A stretch of DNA of 64,000 nt from Marinobacter sp. NP-4(2019). GTDB taxonomy: Bacteria; Pseudomonadota; Gammaproteobacteria; Pseudomonadales; Oleiphilaceae. The notes below the pieces were generated by a model, which made no database searches, was not told the DNA's origin, and worked only from the letters and a program-made list of their open reading frames with translations. The translations under genes were made by a program, and so were the position numbers. The DNA lies in assembly GCF_003994855.1 (NCBI RefSeq), contig NZ_CP034142.1:372001-436000 (forward strand). Direction: 5' to 3'. This document shows, piece by piece, positions 9,901 through 18,155 of the stretch; position 1 is the stretch's first letter; each line of letters opens with the position of its first letter.

Positions 9901-11120
9901 AGACCCCGGTTCGACGCAACGTGGTCTTCACCACTTCCGGGCTGTTCCGGGATCTTTATCAAAGCCAACTGAAATGGCTGGACCTGGCCTCCCGCTACGC
10001 CCTGGCCGGCGCGGCGAACACCATAGAAGCGGAATACCCGGACATGGTGGAAGCCCTGGACCAGGCCCTGTCGGATCTGCCGGTGGCCATGCGCGAACGT
10101 GGTAACGAAACCCTGGCCGTCAACGGGGTCGCGGCCCGCTGGGTTGCCGATACACGGGTGCTGATGGCGGCCGGAGCCTCTGCGCGTGATGCCGGCGCAG
10201 AGGCCGCCCACCGGGTCTTCGGCACCGCACCGGGGGCCTATGGCGCCGGCGTTAACCGACTGGCCACCCGTACCGGCGCCTGGCAGGATCGGAAACAACT
10301 GGGCGATGCCTACCGCCGTCGCATGGGCCATGTCTACGGCAAGGGCAGTCAGGGCGAGCCCGCTCACCAGGCCTTTGATCGCCAGTTGCACACCGTCAAT
10401 CACACCTACCTGGGGCGCGCGAGCCACCTTTATGGTCTGCTGGATAACGACGACGGTTTTGACTTCCAGGGCGGCCTCTCCAACGCGGTCGAACACCTGC
10501 GCGGCGAGCCCCCACAGAACCGCGTACTGCAGTACGCAGATCCGAAAAGCCCACGGGTCGACTCACTGCAGCGCGCGCTGCAGGTGGAGCTGCGCGCCCG
10601 TAACCTCAACCCGCAATGGCTGGCGCCGCTGATGGAGCATGGTTATGCCGGGGCCCGCACCATGGGCAGCGATTTTCTCGACAACCTCTGGGGCTGGCAG
10701 GTCACGAGTCCTCAGGTGCTGCGCTCCAGCATGTGGGACGAGATCAACGAAGTGTACTTCCAGGATCGCCATAACCTGGGGCTGGATGAGTTCCTGGCGG
10801 AGGGGCACAATGTTCACGTCAAAACCCATATGCAGGCCATTGCGTTGCTGGCGGCCAAGCGGGGATTCTGGGAGGCGGATGTGTTCACCCGCCGAGCCCT
10901 GGCTCGTGACTTTGCCGGCAATATCATCGACCATGGCTTGCCCGGCAGCGGCCACACCCGGCCGGACCATCCGTTGATGGACTGGGTGGCGGAACAGCTT
11001 GATCCGCAACAGCGGGAAGCCTTTGAATCCGCCCGCAAGGGAGGCTCGACCGCCTATCCTCTGGGGGCTGCTGCCAATGACGATTGCCAGAACCCGACTA
11101 ACCGGACAGCCTCATGCTGA
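6906..11120 (+). CDS. cobN: CobN-like chelatase subunit with signal peptide
   Basis: The 1404-residue protein belongs to the CobN/BchH large-subunit family, as shown by blocks such as YYNHPPGRQNIGADNLDVPAS and DALVYVGRHSTREFLP. Canonical CobN inserts cobalt into hydrogenobyrinate diamide in the cytoplasm with AAA+ partners CobS and CobT. Here the N-terminus (about residues 13-32) reads as a signal peptide ending VFGA, and no CobS/CobT pair is encoded in the window. The gene lies 22 bases after btuB and overlaps btuF. An exported role in corrinoid or tetrapyrrole metal handling during uptake is my inference; a cytosolic chelatase with a hydrophobic N-terminus is the alternative. Confidence 0.88.
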   Translation: MNYTRPDQTINGPALAFFLALTVLLSTPVFGATVVGVVSERSAAEMAAGAERFLVANPDHRVVLRTPEQLAALDNQALDELVGRADALLLAAVFGDQVGRLEQAVRDQAADRSFPILAVNGDRALTRLSRLDGRAVLDGLDASALNDLMKAPEPGADVKAHRKALRQQFPHQAPWLDGRALYQGRTPQHLDGLLRWLLVQAGHDLTVPDLPPRALIRYYRNGEAVEDVRDLELQPGSVVTLLDLDSGDRPGDRALLDATCAALETRGIQCFAILSRWGGASLEAVRTLEKATGPATLTGIVSLQDFTVGGGEGRRQVTEALTQLDVPVIKGLRLASRTVNQWQLSVDGIPADKVHYKLAMPELQGVSQPMVLATAEPEVIDERTGVALTLTQPVADRVAAVADRLKRWQVLQTKPNADKRVAIIYYNHPPGRQNIGADNLDVPASLYEMLTWLKAEGYTTGPLPDGPEALTDLIQQRGVSLPDDLRALREMAGQVASMDSDTYRRYLETLPAVVQQEMAHGPLGYLHERLEQAHGMGEKDLATGLLNRGIRDLRHLIEHLQHPNRKSALTRLDEYESLWQRRLNEGGHRDELKARRDALANTGIPGLKGWGEAPGHSMVVDDRLIFPGLRFGNIFIGPQPPRGWEVDEELLHANTTFPPTHQYVGFYHWLRDHYQADALVYVGRHSTREFLPRRRAGLTGDDYPDLLGGDLPLIYPYIVDGVGEGIQAKRRALGVMISHLTPPLAATELYDDLLELRQLVETWESANEPDSPTRERALDMLREKIQVLDIGEDLEREIASEMGLAVDEVSVDELSPDLLVHEAGHYVTDMQEHFMPLGLHVFGRDWSAEMVETMLDSMAGKAGTPESEWRENLEASPAAERQSLLGALDGRFVAPGQGNDPLRTPAVLPTGRNFHALSDDLIPTRVAWSLATELAEAAVADKSKQPGESDALVLWASDTVRDEGVMIAFGMKLLGIRPVWNSRGIVKGLERLPAGPETETPVRRNVVFTTSGLFRDLYQSQLKWLDLASRYALAGAANTIEAEYPDMVEALDQALSDLPVAMRERGNETLAVNGVAARWVADTRVLMAAGASARDAGAEAAHRVFGTAPGAYGAGVNRLATRTGAWQDRKQLGDAYRRRMGHVYGKGSQGEPAHQAFDRQLHTVNHTYLGRASHLYGLLDNDDGFDFQGGLSNAVEHLRGEPPQNRVLQYADPKSPRVDSLQRALQVELRARNLNPQWLAPLMEHGYAGARTMGSDFLDNLWGWQVTSPQVLRSSMWDEINEVYFQDRHNLGLDEFLAEGHNVHVKTHMQAIALLAAKRGFWEADVFTRRALARDFAGNIIDHGLPGSGHTRPDHPLMDWVAEQLDPQQREAFESARKGGSTAYPLGAAANDDCQNPTNRTASC

Positions 11121-12010
11121 ATGTTTCCAGACGATTGACGGCCATTGCTGCAGCCGTGCTGGCCTTGTGGCAGGCGCCTGTTCACGCCGCTGAGGTCTGT
11201 GCCACCGATGACACCGGCACGGAAGTCTGCCTTGACCAGCGGGCCAGCCGGATCGCGGCCCTGTCCCCCGGAGCCACCGAACTGGTCTGGGCCGCGGGTG
11301 CCGGAGAACACGTGGTCGCGGTGGTGTCCTTCAGTGACTACCCGGAAGCAGCCAAAAAGGTCACCTCCGTGGGCAGCCATACCCGCATGGATCTGGAGCG
11401 GTTGATGGAGCTGCAGCCAGACCTGGTGATTGGCTGGGTCACCGGCAATCCGCCGGAGCAGCTTGAGGCCATCAAGGATCTCGGGGTTCCGGTGTTCTCC
11501 ATCGAGCCCCGCACGTTTGAAGCGGTATCCCACACCATTGAACGGCTGGCCACCCTGGCAGGCACTGAAGAAGAAGGCTTCGCTGAAGCCGAACGTTTCC
11601 GCCGGGGCATCGCCGAACTGGAACGCCAATACCGCAATTCGGAGCCAGTGCCGGTGTTCTATCAGGTCTGGGACGAACCACTGATGACGGTGAACGACGA
11701 GCACCTGATTGGAAAGGTGATCACCCTGTGCGGTGGCGTCAATGTCTTCGGTGAGCTGGAACGGCTGGTGCCACGGATCAGCCCGGAGGCGGTGATCGGC
11801 GCCAACCCCGAAGCCATCCTGGCCGGTGGTATGGGGGAAGAGAACCGGCACTGGCTGACCCGCTGGGAGGCATTCCCCGGTATTGAAGCCACCGCCAGGG
11901 ACAATCTCTATTTCATTCCGCCGTCCCTGGTACAGCGCCCGACGCCGCGTATGCTGGAAGGTTCAAAGCTGTTTTGCCAGAAACTGGACGAAGCCCGTGC
12001 CAAGCGCTGA
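11114..12010 (+). CDS. btuF: Periplasmic cobalamin-binding protein
   Basis: The 298-residue protein has a signal peptide (residues 1-25, ending VHA) and a class III substrate-binding fold: the first lobe around RIAALSPGATELVWAAGAGEHVVAV, a helical linker, then FYQVWDEPLMTVNDEHLIG. It delivers cobalamin from the periplasm to BtuCD. The ATG overlaps the last codons of cobN by seven bases, and btuC starts 15 bases after its stop, so the genes are translated as one unit. Length fits BtuF. Confidence 0.92.
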   Translation: MLNVSRRLTAIAAAVLALWQAPVHAAEVCATDDTGTEVCLDQRASRIAALSPGATELVWAAGAGEHVVAVVSFSDYPEAAKKVTSVGSHTRMDLERLMELQPDLVIGWVTGNPPEQLEAIKDLGVPVFSIEPRTFEAVSHTIERLATLAGTEEEGFAEAERFRRGIAELERQYRNSEPVPVFYQVWDEPLMTVNDEHLIGKVITLCGGVNVFGELERLVPRISPEAVIGANPEAILAGGMGEENRHWLTRWEAFPGIEATARDNLYFIPPSLVQRPTPRMLEGSKLFCQKLDEARAKR

Positions 12011-12025
12011 CCGGAGACTACGCCC

Positions 12026-12997
12026 GTGAGCCGGCCGCTGCTCAAGCCACTGCTGATCCTCGCGCTGGCCAGTCTGGCGGCGATGGTGCTGTCTGTGGGC
12101 ACGGGCAGTGTCAGTGTGGCGCCGGGGCAGGTACTGGCGGTACTTCTGGGGGAAGGCGGCAACCTGCAGCAGACTCTGGTGCTGGAACTGCGCCTGCCCC
12201 GGACCCTGTCAGCGTTTGCCACCGGCGGGCTATTGGCGGTGGCCGGGGCCCTGATGCAGGTGTTGTTGCGCAATCCACTGGCGGATCCCTACGTGTTGGG
12301 CTTGTCCGGTGGCGCTGCCGTCGGCGCCCTGCTCGCGATGCTGGCCGGGCTGGGCGGTTTGATCATTTCCGGTTCGGCCTTTGCCGGCGCCCTGCTGGCC
12401 ACCCTGATGGTGTTTGGCCTGGCCCACGGTACCGGAAGCTGGACACCGTCCCGTTTGCTGTTAACCGGTGTGGTGGTGGCCGCCGGCTGGGGCGCGGTAA
12501 TCACCCTGATGCTGGCGATCAGTCCGGCCCAGCGCCTGCCCGGGATGCTGTACTGGCTGATGGGGGATGTGTCCTACGCCCGTTCGCCCTGGCCGGCGCT
12601 GGGCTTCCTGTTACTGGTGTGCCTGCTGCTGGTGCCGCTGGGCCGAAGCCTGAACGTGCTGGCTCGCGGGCCTATGCAGGCGGCCGCGTTGGGGGTGGCT
12701 GTGCGACCGCTGGAGTGGACGATCTACATCCTTGCCAGTCTGCTCACCGCGACCGCGGTCACCATGGCCGGCAGTATCGGTTTTGTGGGTCTGGTGGTGC
12801 CCCATATGCTGCGGCTGGTGCTGGGTAACGACCAGCGCCTGATTCTGCCTGCCTGCGCCCTGGCCGGCGGCACCCTGCTGGTGCTGGCGGACACCCTGGC
12901 GCGGGTGGTCATCGCGCCGGAACAGTTGCCGGTGGGGGTAATTACCGCCCTGCTGGGCGTACCGACATTCCTATACCTGCTGTACCGGAGCCGCTGA
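12026..12997 (+). CDS. btuC: Cobalamin ABC transporter permease
   Basis: This FecCD-family inner-membrane permease has 323 residues and about ten hydrophobic segments. Family blocks LRLPRTLSAFATGGLLAVAG, NPLADPYVLGLSGGAAVGA and GSIGFVGLVVPHMLR are present; the last two include coupling regions that contact BtuD. It starts with GTG at 12026, with GGAG about ten bases upstream. Its stop overlaps the btuD ATG (TGATG), which indicates coupled translation. Confidence 0.93.
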   Translation: MSRPLLKPLLILALASLAAMVLSVGTGSVSVAPGQVLAVLLGEGGNLQQTLVLELRLPRTLSAFATGGLLAVAGALMQVLLRNPLADPYVLGLSGGAAVGALLAMLAGLGGLIISGSAFAGALLATLMVFGLAHGTGSWTPSRLLLTGVVVAAGWGAVITLMLAISPAQRLPGMLYWLMGDVSYARSPWPALGFLLLVCLLLVPLGRSLNVLARGPMQAAALGVAVRPLEWTIYILASLLTATAVTMAGSIGFVGLVVPHMLRLVLGNDQRLILPACALAGGTLLVLADTLARVVIAPEQLPVGVITALLGVPTFLYLLYRSR

Positions 12998-13767
12998 TGA
13001 ATCCGTTACGGGCAAACGAACTGGTGATTGATATTCCCGGTCGGGGCGATGGTCAGCCCCTGGATTTCAAGGTAGAGCCGGGGCAGATGTGGGGCGTGCT
13101 GGGCCCGAATGGCGCCGGCAAGACCACACTGCTGCATACCCTGGCGGGCTTGCGGGCGCCGCGTCATGGGGAAGTTCATTTAGGTGAGCACTCACTGACT
13201 GAGCTTCGGCGCCGGCGGATTTCACAACAACTGGGGCTGGTGTTTCAGGAACGGCAGGATGGCTTTCCCGCCACGGTACTGGAAACCGCGCTGATCGGTC
13301 GTCACCCGTGGCTGTCCCCCTGGCAGATGGAGTCCGGGGACGATGAGCGCCACGCGCGGCAGGCGCTGGAACAACTGGATGTGGGCCATTTGAGTGACCG
13401 CCTGGTGAACACCTTATCCGGTGGCGAACGCCAGCGCGTGGCCATTGCCACGGTGCTGACCCAGGCGCCGGACACCTGGTTGCTGGACGAACCCACCAAC
13501 CATCTGGACCTGCATCATCAGGTGTCGGTATTGCAGTTACTTACCGAGCAGGCTCGTTCAGGACGATCCATTTTTATGTGTCTGCACGACCTGAACCTGG
13601 CGGCCCGCTGGTGTGACCATCTGTTGTTGCTGTACCCCAATGGCGATGCCTGTTGGGGACCGGCGGAGCGGATGTTGGTGCCGGAGGCGCTTGAACGACT
13701 CTATGGCCAGAAACTGATTACTGTGGAAGCTGATGGGGCTCCGGTGTTTGTGCCTGTTAAATCTTAA
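12997..13767 (+). CDS. btuD: Cobalamin ABC transporter ATP-binding protein
   Basis: The 256-residue ATPase has a Walker A GPNGAGKT (residues 36-43), a Q-loop VFQERQDG, the signature LSGGERQRVA, Walker B WLLDEP and the H-switch CLHDLN. It powers cobalamin import through BtuC. It is the last gene of the riboswitch-led block; inverted repeat B begins 16 bases after its stop and may act as a terminator or insulator. Confidence 0.93.
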   Translation: MNPLRANELVIDIPGRGDGQPLDFKVEPGQMWGVLGPNGAGKTTLLHTLAGLRAPRHGEVHLGEHSLTELRRRRISQQLGLVFQERQDGFPATVLETALIGRHPWLSPWQMESGDDERHARQALEQLDVGHLSDRLVNTLSGGERQRVAIATVLTQAPDTWLLDEPTNHLDLHHQVSVLQLLTEQARSGRSIFMCLHDLNLAARWCDHLLLLYPNGDACWGPAERMLVPEALERLYGQKLITVEADGAPVFVPVKS

Positions 13768-13782
13768 GCTTGGGAGTAGCGA

Positions 13783-13888
13783 CCGGGGGCGGGTACAGCC
13801 TTCCGGGACACGCTGTGAATACGTCCCTGTACGCTCGACAAAAACATCCATGTTTTTGACGGTCCCGGAAGGCTGTACCCGCCCCCGG
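13783..13888. repeat. Large inverted repeat element, copy B
   Basis: The arms 13783-13809 and 13862-13888 are perfectly complementary over 27 bases, with a 52-base loop. The loop holds CACGCTGTGAATACGTCC and TGTACGCTC, then a small hairpin CAAAAA-CATCCATG-TTTTTG. Copy A (2578-2686) carries the same loop in opposite orientation with a different but self-complementary stem. It occupies most of the btuD-cobB gap. It could end btuD transcription; its real nature is unknown. Confidence 0.85.
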
Positions 13889-13925
13889 CCGCCCAAATTC
13901 AGTGGTAGGCGAACCTAGCGTTTAT

Positions 13926-15257
13926 ATGAAAGCAACTGTACCTGCAGCAATGATTACCGCCCCTGGCTCCGGTCAGGGTAAATCCATGGTGACTGCAGCC
14001 CTGGCCAGGTTACACCGGAATGCCGGGCGAAAAGTTCGGGTGTTCAAGCATGGGCCGGACTATCTGGACCCGATGGTGCTGGAAGTCGCCTCCGGCCAAC
14101 CGGTGTACCAATTACACCCCTGGATGACCGGTGAGGATGAGTGTCGCTGGCGGCTGACTGAGGCCGCCCAGGATGCGGACCTGATCCTGGTGGAAGGCTC
14201 CATGGGGTTATTCGATGGCGACCCGTCTAGTGCGGATCTGGCCAAGCTGATGGGCATTCCGGCGTTGCCGGTGATCGACGCCCGGGGCATGGCTCAGACG
14301 TTTGGGGCAGTCGCCCTGGGGCTGGCGAGTTTTGATCCGGAGTTGCCGGTTTATCAGGTAATTGCCAACCGCATTGGCAGCGCCCGCCACGGGGACATGC
14401 TGCGGGAAAGCCTGCCGGAAGGTATCGACCTGCTGGGGGCGATTCCCCGCAACGAGGCCATGAACATTCCGGATCGACACCTGGGGCTGGTTCAGGCCGG
14501 CGAGCTGGATGATCTGGGCCAGCGTCTGGATGCCGCCGCCGAGGTGTTGGCCGAGGCCGGGCTGGACGGCTTGCCGCAGCCGGTTACCCTGTCTGCGGAA
14601 AAACCGGAACCGGCACCCCGGCTGCTGGAGGATGTGCGCATCGCCATCGCCCGGGATGCGGCGTTCAGCTTTATCTACCGTGCCAACCTCGACCTGTTGC
14701 ACGCCATGGGCGCGGAGCTGATGTTCTTCTCGCCGTTGACCGACAACGAGGTACCCGAAGCCGATGCCCTATGGCTGCCGGGCGGCTACCCAGAACTGCA
14801 TGGCGCCGTGCTGGCCGCCAACACACCGATGCTGGAGGCGATTCGTCAGCATCATGCAGCCGGCAAGCCGATCCTGGCCGAATGCGGTGGCCTGATGGCC
14901 TGTTGCGAAACCCTGATAGACAAGAACGGCGAAAGCCACCATCTGCTGGGGCTGATGCCCGGCGGTGTGGAAATGGCGGGCAAGCTGCAGGCACTGGGAC
15001 TGCAAAGTCTGGCCACGGAGCAGGGTGAATTGCGGGGCCACACCTATCATCATTCCCGCCTGGACACCAACTGGGTCCCATGGGCCCGGACCCGCAAACT
15101 GGCGGGCACCGAGGCTGAGCCGGTGTTCTGCCACAACGGCCTGGTGGCCAGCTATTTTCATGGTTATTTCCCTTCCGCACCGGAATTGGTGGCGGCCATT
15201 TTCCGGGGTGAGTCTCTGACCCCGGCCTCGACAGCGAAGGAGCAATCTCATGCGTGA
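13926..15257 (+). CDS. cobB: Cobyrinic acid a,c-diamide synthase
   Basis: This glutamine amidotransferase amidates the a and c side chains of the corrin ring (CobB in the aerobic, CbiA in the anaerobic scheme). The 443-residue product has an N-terminal nucleotide-binding motif APGSGQGKS, EGSMGLFDG, and a C-terminal class I amidotransferase domain whose nucleophile cysteine is in LAECGGLM. ATG at 13926 is chosen from the family N-terminus; an in-frame GTG at 13902 is possible, and no clear Shine-Dalgarno sequence is visible for either. It overlaps cobO by eight bases. Confidence 0.93.
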   Translation: MKATVPAAMITAPGSGQGKSMVTAALARLHRNAGRKVRVFKHGPDYLDPMVLEVASGQPVYQLHPWMTGEDECRWRLTEAAQDADLILVEGSMGLFDGDPSSADLAKLMGIPALPVIDARGMAQTFGAVALGLASFDPELPVYQVIANRIGSARHGDMLRESLPEGIDLLGAIPRNEAMNIPDRHLGLVQAGELDDLGQRLDAAAEVLAEAGLDGLPQPVTLSAEKPEPAPRLLEDVRIAIARDAAFSFIYRANLDLLHAMGAELMFFSPLTDNEVPEADALWLPGGYPELHGAVLAANTPMLEAIRQHHAAGKPILAECGGLMACCETLIDKNGESHHLLGLMPGGVEMAGKLQALGLQSLATEQGELRGHTYHHSRLDTNWVPWARTRKLAGTEAEPVFCHNGLVASYFHGYFPSAPELVAAIFRGESLTPASTAKEQSHA

Positions 15258-15861
15258 ACGTGCTAAAGATCCTGAGCGCCATGCCCGGCGCATGGAAGCC
15301 AAGCAGAAAATCATGCAGGAGCGTATCGCCCGCGCCCAGAAAGAGCAGGGCGTGTTGCTGGTGCTCACCGGCCCCGGCAAAGGCAAGAGCAGCTCCGGCT
15401 TTGGCATGGTGGCCCGGGCCCTGGGCCATGGCATGAAAGTGGGCATCGTCCAGTTCATCAAGGGTGCGTTCAGCACCGGTGAGGAAGCCTTCTTCCGGGA
15501 CCTGCCCAATGTGGATTACCACGTCATGGGCCAGGGCTACACCTGGGACACCAAGAACCGGGAACAGGACGTGGAAGCCGCCAATGCCGCCTGGGACGTG
15601 GCCGCCGCCATGCTGAAGGACGACAGCTACGATCTGATCCTGCTGGACGAACTCAACATCGCCCTGAAGTACGACTACATCGACCTGGACCGGGTACTGG
15701 ATGATCTGCAGGCCCGGCCGGAAATGCAGCATGTGGTCGTCACCGGCCGCTCGGCACCGAAGGAACTGGTGGACCTGGCGGACACAGTGACCGAAATGGG
15801 TGTGGTCAAGCACGCCTTCAAGGACCAGGGTGTAAAAGCCCAGAAAGGCGTAGAGCTGTAA
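15250..15861 (+). CDS. cobO: Cob(I)yrinic acid a,c-diamide adenosyltransferase
   Basis: CobO/CobA/BtuR transfers the 5'-deoxyadenosyl group of ATP to the reduced cobalt of corrinoids. The 203-residue protein has a charged N-terminal helix, the P-loop GPGKGKSS at residues 41-48, VGIVQFIKG, and the LILLDELNIALKYDY block typical of the family. The start overlaps the end of cobB. It works between CobB and the amidations by CobQ, matching gene order. Confidence 0.95.
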   Translation: MRERAKDPERHARRMEAKQKIMQERIARAQKEQGVLLVLTGPGKGKSSSGFGMVARALGHGMKVGIVQFIKGAFSTGEEAFFRDLPNVDYHVMGQGYTWDTKNREQDVEAANAAWDVAAAMLKDDSYDLILLDELNIALKYDYIDLDRVLDDLQARPEMQHVVVTGRSAPKELVDLADTVTEMGVVKHAFKDQGVKAQKGVEL

Positions 15862-15874
15862 CAGGCCGGACCCC

Positions 15875-17389
15875 ATGACCACACTGATGATACAGGGCAC
15901 CACCTCCGACGCCGGCAAGACCACGGTGGTGGCCGCCCTGTGCCGCTGGCTGGCGCGCCAGGGCGTGTCCGTGGCGCCGTTCAAACCCCAGAACATGGCC
16001 CTGAACAGCGCCGTCACCGTCGACGGCGGCGAGATTGGCCGTTCCACGGCCCTGCAGGCCCTGGCCTGTGGCCTGGAGCCCCACAGCGACATGAACCCGG
16101 TGCTACTCAAGCCCCAGAGCGACTGCGGCGCCCAGGTGATCCTGCGGGGCAGGGTCCACGGCAACATGGACGCGCTGGATTACCACGCCTACAAGGCCGA
16201 GGCGATGAACTCGGTGATGGAGGCCTGGCGTGCCCTGAGCGCCCGTTACGACGTGATCATCGCCGAAGGCGCCGGCAGCCCCGCCGAGATCAACCTGCGC
16301 ACCAATGACATCGCCAACATGGGCTTCGCCGAGGCGGCGGACTGCCCCGTGCTGGTGGTTGGTGATATCGAGAAGGGCGGCGTGTTCGCGCAATTGGTCG
16401 GTACCCTGGAACTGGTGTCCGACAGCGAACGGGCACGCACCAAGGGGTTTATCATCAACCGCTTCCGGGGCGACATTGCTCTGCTGGAACCGGGGCTGGA
16501 CTGGCTCGCCGAACGCACCGGCAAACCCGTGACCGGTGTGCTGCCTTACCTGCACGGGCTGGTGATCGACGCTGAAGACAGCGTGGGCACCAGCGGCAGC
16601 AGCGAGGTTGGCGCGCTGAACGTGATCGTCCCGGTACTGCCCCGCATCAGCAACCACAACGACTTTGACCCCCTGCGCCTGCACCCCGGCGTGAACCTCC
16701 AGTTTATCGGCCCGGACCAGCCCATCCCCCCGGCGGACCTGATCTTATTGCCCGGCAGCAAAAGCACCCGCCACGACCTGCAGTGGCTGAAGGCCCAGGG
16801 CTGGCCCCAGGCGATCCGCAGGCACCTGCGATACGGTGGCAAAGTCTTCGCCATTTGCGGTGGTTTTCAGATGTTGGGTAGCGAGGTACAAGACCCGGAC
16901 GGACTGGAAGGCGAAGCCGGCAGCACCGAAGGCCTGGGCCTTCTGGACATGACCACCCGCATGGTGGCCGGCAAACAGCTGAAGAACGTGGCCGGCACCC
17001 TCGCCATCGACCCGGATAAAGCCCCTTTCACCGGCTACGAAATGCACAATGGCGTCACCACCGGCCCGGCCCTGTCATCACCCATGGCAGAACTGGACGA
17101 CAAACCGGACGGTGCCATCAGTGACGATGGTCTGGTAGCGGGCACCTACGTTCACGGCATCTTCGATCAACCCGAAGCCTGCACCGCGATCCTGCGCTGG
17201 GCGGGCCTGGATGCCGCCACAGATCTGGCCGGTGAAGCCGTGAATTACCAGCAACACCGCCAACAACAACTCGACCGGCTGGCCGACCTGGTGGAAGACC
17301 ATCTGGACACGGACTGGCTACGCAACCTGCTAGGCCTGGGCAAACAAACCACCAACGCAGACGACCGAACCAAACGTAGGTCGGGTTAG
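15875..17389 (+). CDS. cobQ: Cobyric acid synthase, glutamine-hydrolysing
   Basis: CobQ/CbiP amidates positions b, d, e and g of adenosylcobyrinic acid a,c-diamide. The 504-residue product has the N-terminal MIQGTTSDAGKTTVVAALCR nucleotide site, KPQNMALNSAVT, EGAGSPAEINLR, and a C-terminal amidotransferase domain with the cysteine in ICGGFQMLG. The gene begins 13 bases after cobO. Its last few codons and the stop lie inside the REP-like palindrome at 17380-17405, so the natural C-terminus has probably been altered slightly by that repeat. Confidence 0.95.
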   Translation: MTTLMIQGTTSDAGKTTVVAALCRWLARQGVSVAPFKPQNMALNSAVTVDGGEIGRSTALQALACGLEPHSDMNPVLLKPQSDCGAQVILRGRVHGNMDALDYHAYKAEAMNSVMEAWRALSARYDVIIAEGAGSPAEINLRTNDIANMGFAEAADCPVLVVGDIEKGGVFAQLVGTLELVSDSERARTKGFIINRFRGDIALLEPGLDWLAERTGKPVTGVLPYLHGLVIDAEDSVGTSGSSEVGALNVIVPVLPRISNHNDFDPLRLHPGVNLQFIGPDQPIPPADLILLPGSKSTRHDLQWLKAQGWPQAIRRHLRYGGKVFAICGGFQMLGSEVQDPDGLEGEAGSTEGLGLLDMTTRMVAGKQLKNVAGTLAIDPDKAPFTGYEMHNGVTTGPALSSPMAELDDKPDGAISDDGLVAGTYVHGIFDQPEACTAILRWAGLDAATDLAGEAVNYQQHRQQQLDRLADLVEDHLDTDWLRNLLGLGKQTTNADDRTKRRSG

Positions 17390-17405
17390 CGCAGCGTAAC
17401 CCGAC
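17380..17405. repeat. REP-like palindrome over the cobQ stop codon
   Basis: GTCGGGTTA and TAACCCGAC form a perfect 9-bp stem around the 8-base loop GCGCAGCG. This palindrome type is widespread in gammaproteobacterial intergenic DNA, by recollection. Here the TTAG of the left arm supplies the cobQ TAG stop. Only one copy was noticed in the window. Confidence 0.75.
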
Positions 17406-17429
17406 ACCCAACCAGGACACCCCAAACCA

Positions 17430-18149
17430 ATGACCAACCCCAACCGCCCCTTCACCGACCAAGAGCGCCAGGGCCTCTACCGCGCCATCCACGAACGCCG
17501 TGACGTCCGCTCCCAGTTCCTGCCCGACCCGATCACGGCAGACGTTCTGGCCCGCCTGCTCACCGCCGCCCATCACGCTCCCTCCGTGGGCTTTATGCAG
17601 CCCTGGGACTTTATCGTCATCGACAGCACCGAGGTGCGCCAGTCCGTCCTCGACATCTTCGAAGAGGAAAACCGCAAGGCCGCCGACAACTACACCGGCG
17701 AGCGCAACACCCAATACAGGAGCCTGAAACTACAGGGCATCCTCGAAAGCCCCATCAACCTCTGCATCACCTGCGACCGCAGCCGCGGCGGCACCCACGT
17801 ACTGGGCCGCAACTCCATCGTCGAAACCGACCTGTTCAGCACCTGCCTGGCAGTCCAGAACCTGTGGCTGGCCGCCCGAGCCGAAGGCATCGGTGTGGGT
17901 TGGGTCAGCATCCTGGATCAGCAGAAGCTGGCCAACACCCTTAACCTGCCGGAACAGGTCTACCCGCTGGCGTACCTGTGCCTGGGCTATGTCAGCGAAT
18001 TTCTGGACCAGCCGGAACTGCAGGCCAAGGGCTGGCGCTCACGGTTACCGATTGAGGAACTGGTGCATGGCAATGGCTGGGGGCAGCCCCAGGAAAACCT
18101 TGAGCTGAAGGCAGCACTAGCGGCACTAAAAGAACAGGAGCGGAACTAA
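17430..18149 (+). CDS. bluB: 5,6-dimethylbenzimidazole synthase
   Basis: BluB breaks down FMNH2 with oxygen to form 5,6-dimethylbenzimidazole, the lower base activated by CobT. The 239-residue flavoprotein has the nitroreductase-like fold, with ERRDVRSQFLPDP near the N-terminus, APSVGFMQPWDF, and GWVSILDQQKLA near the C-terminal third. Its oxygen need points to an aerobic life style. It ends six bases before the remnant integron integrase on the opposite strand, marking the border of the cobalamin island. Confidence 0.92.
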   Translation: MTNPNRPFTDQERQGLYRAIHERRDVRSQFLPDPITADVLARLLTAAHHAPSVGFMQPWDFIVIDSTEVRQSVLDIFEEENRKAADNYTGERNTQYRSLKLQGILESPINLCITCDRSRGGTHVLGRNSIVETDLFSTCLAVQNLWLAARAEGIGVGWVSILDQQKLANTLNLPEQVYPLAYLCLGYVSEFLDQPELQAKGWRSRLPIEELVHGNGWGQPQENLELKAALAALKEQERN

Positions 18150-18155
18150 GGACGG

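Noticed and set aside
14671..16167. Antisense open frame of 498 codons opposite cobB, cobO and cobQ
   Set aside because: It spans three well-conserved genes on the other strand and has no domain of its own.
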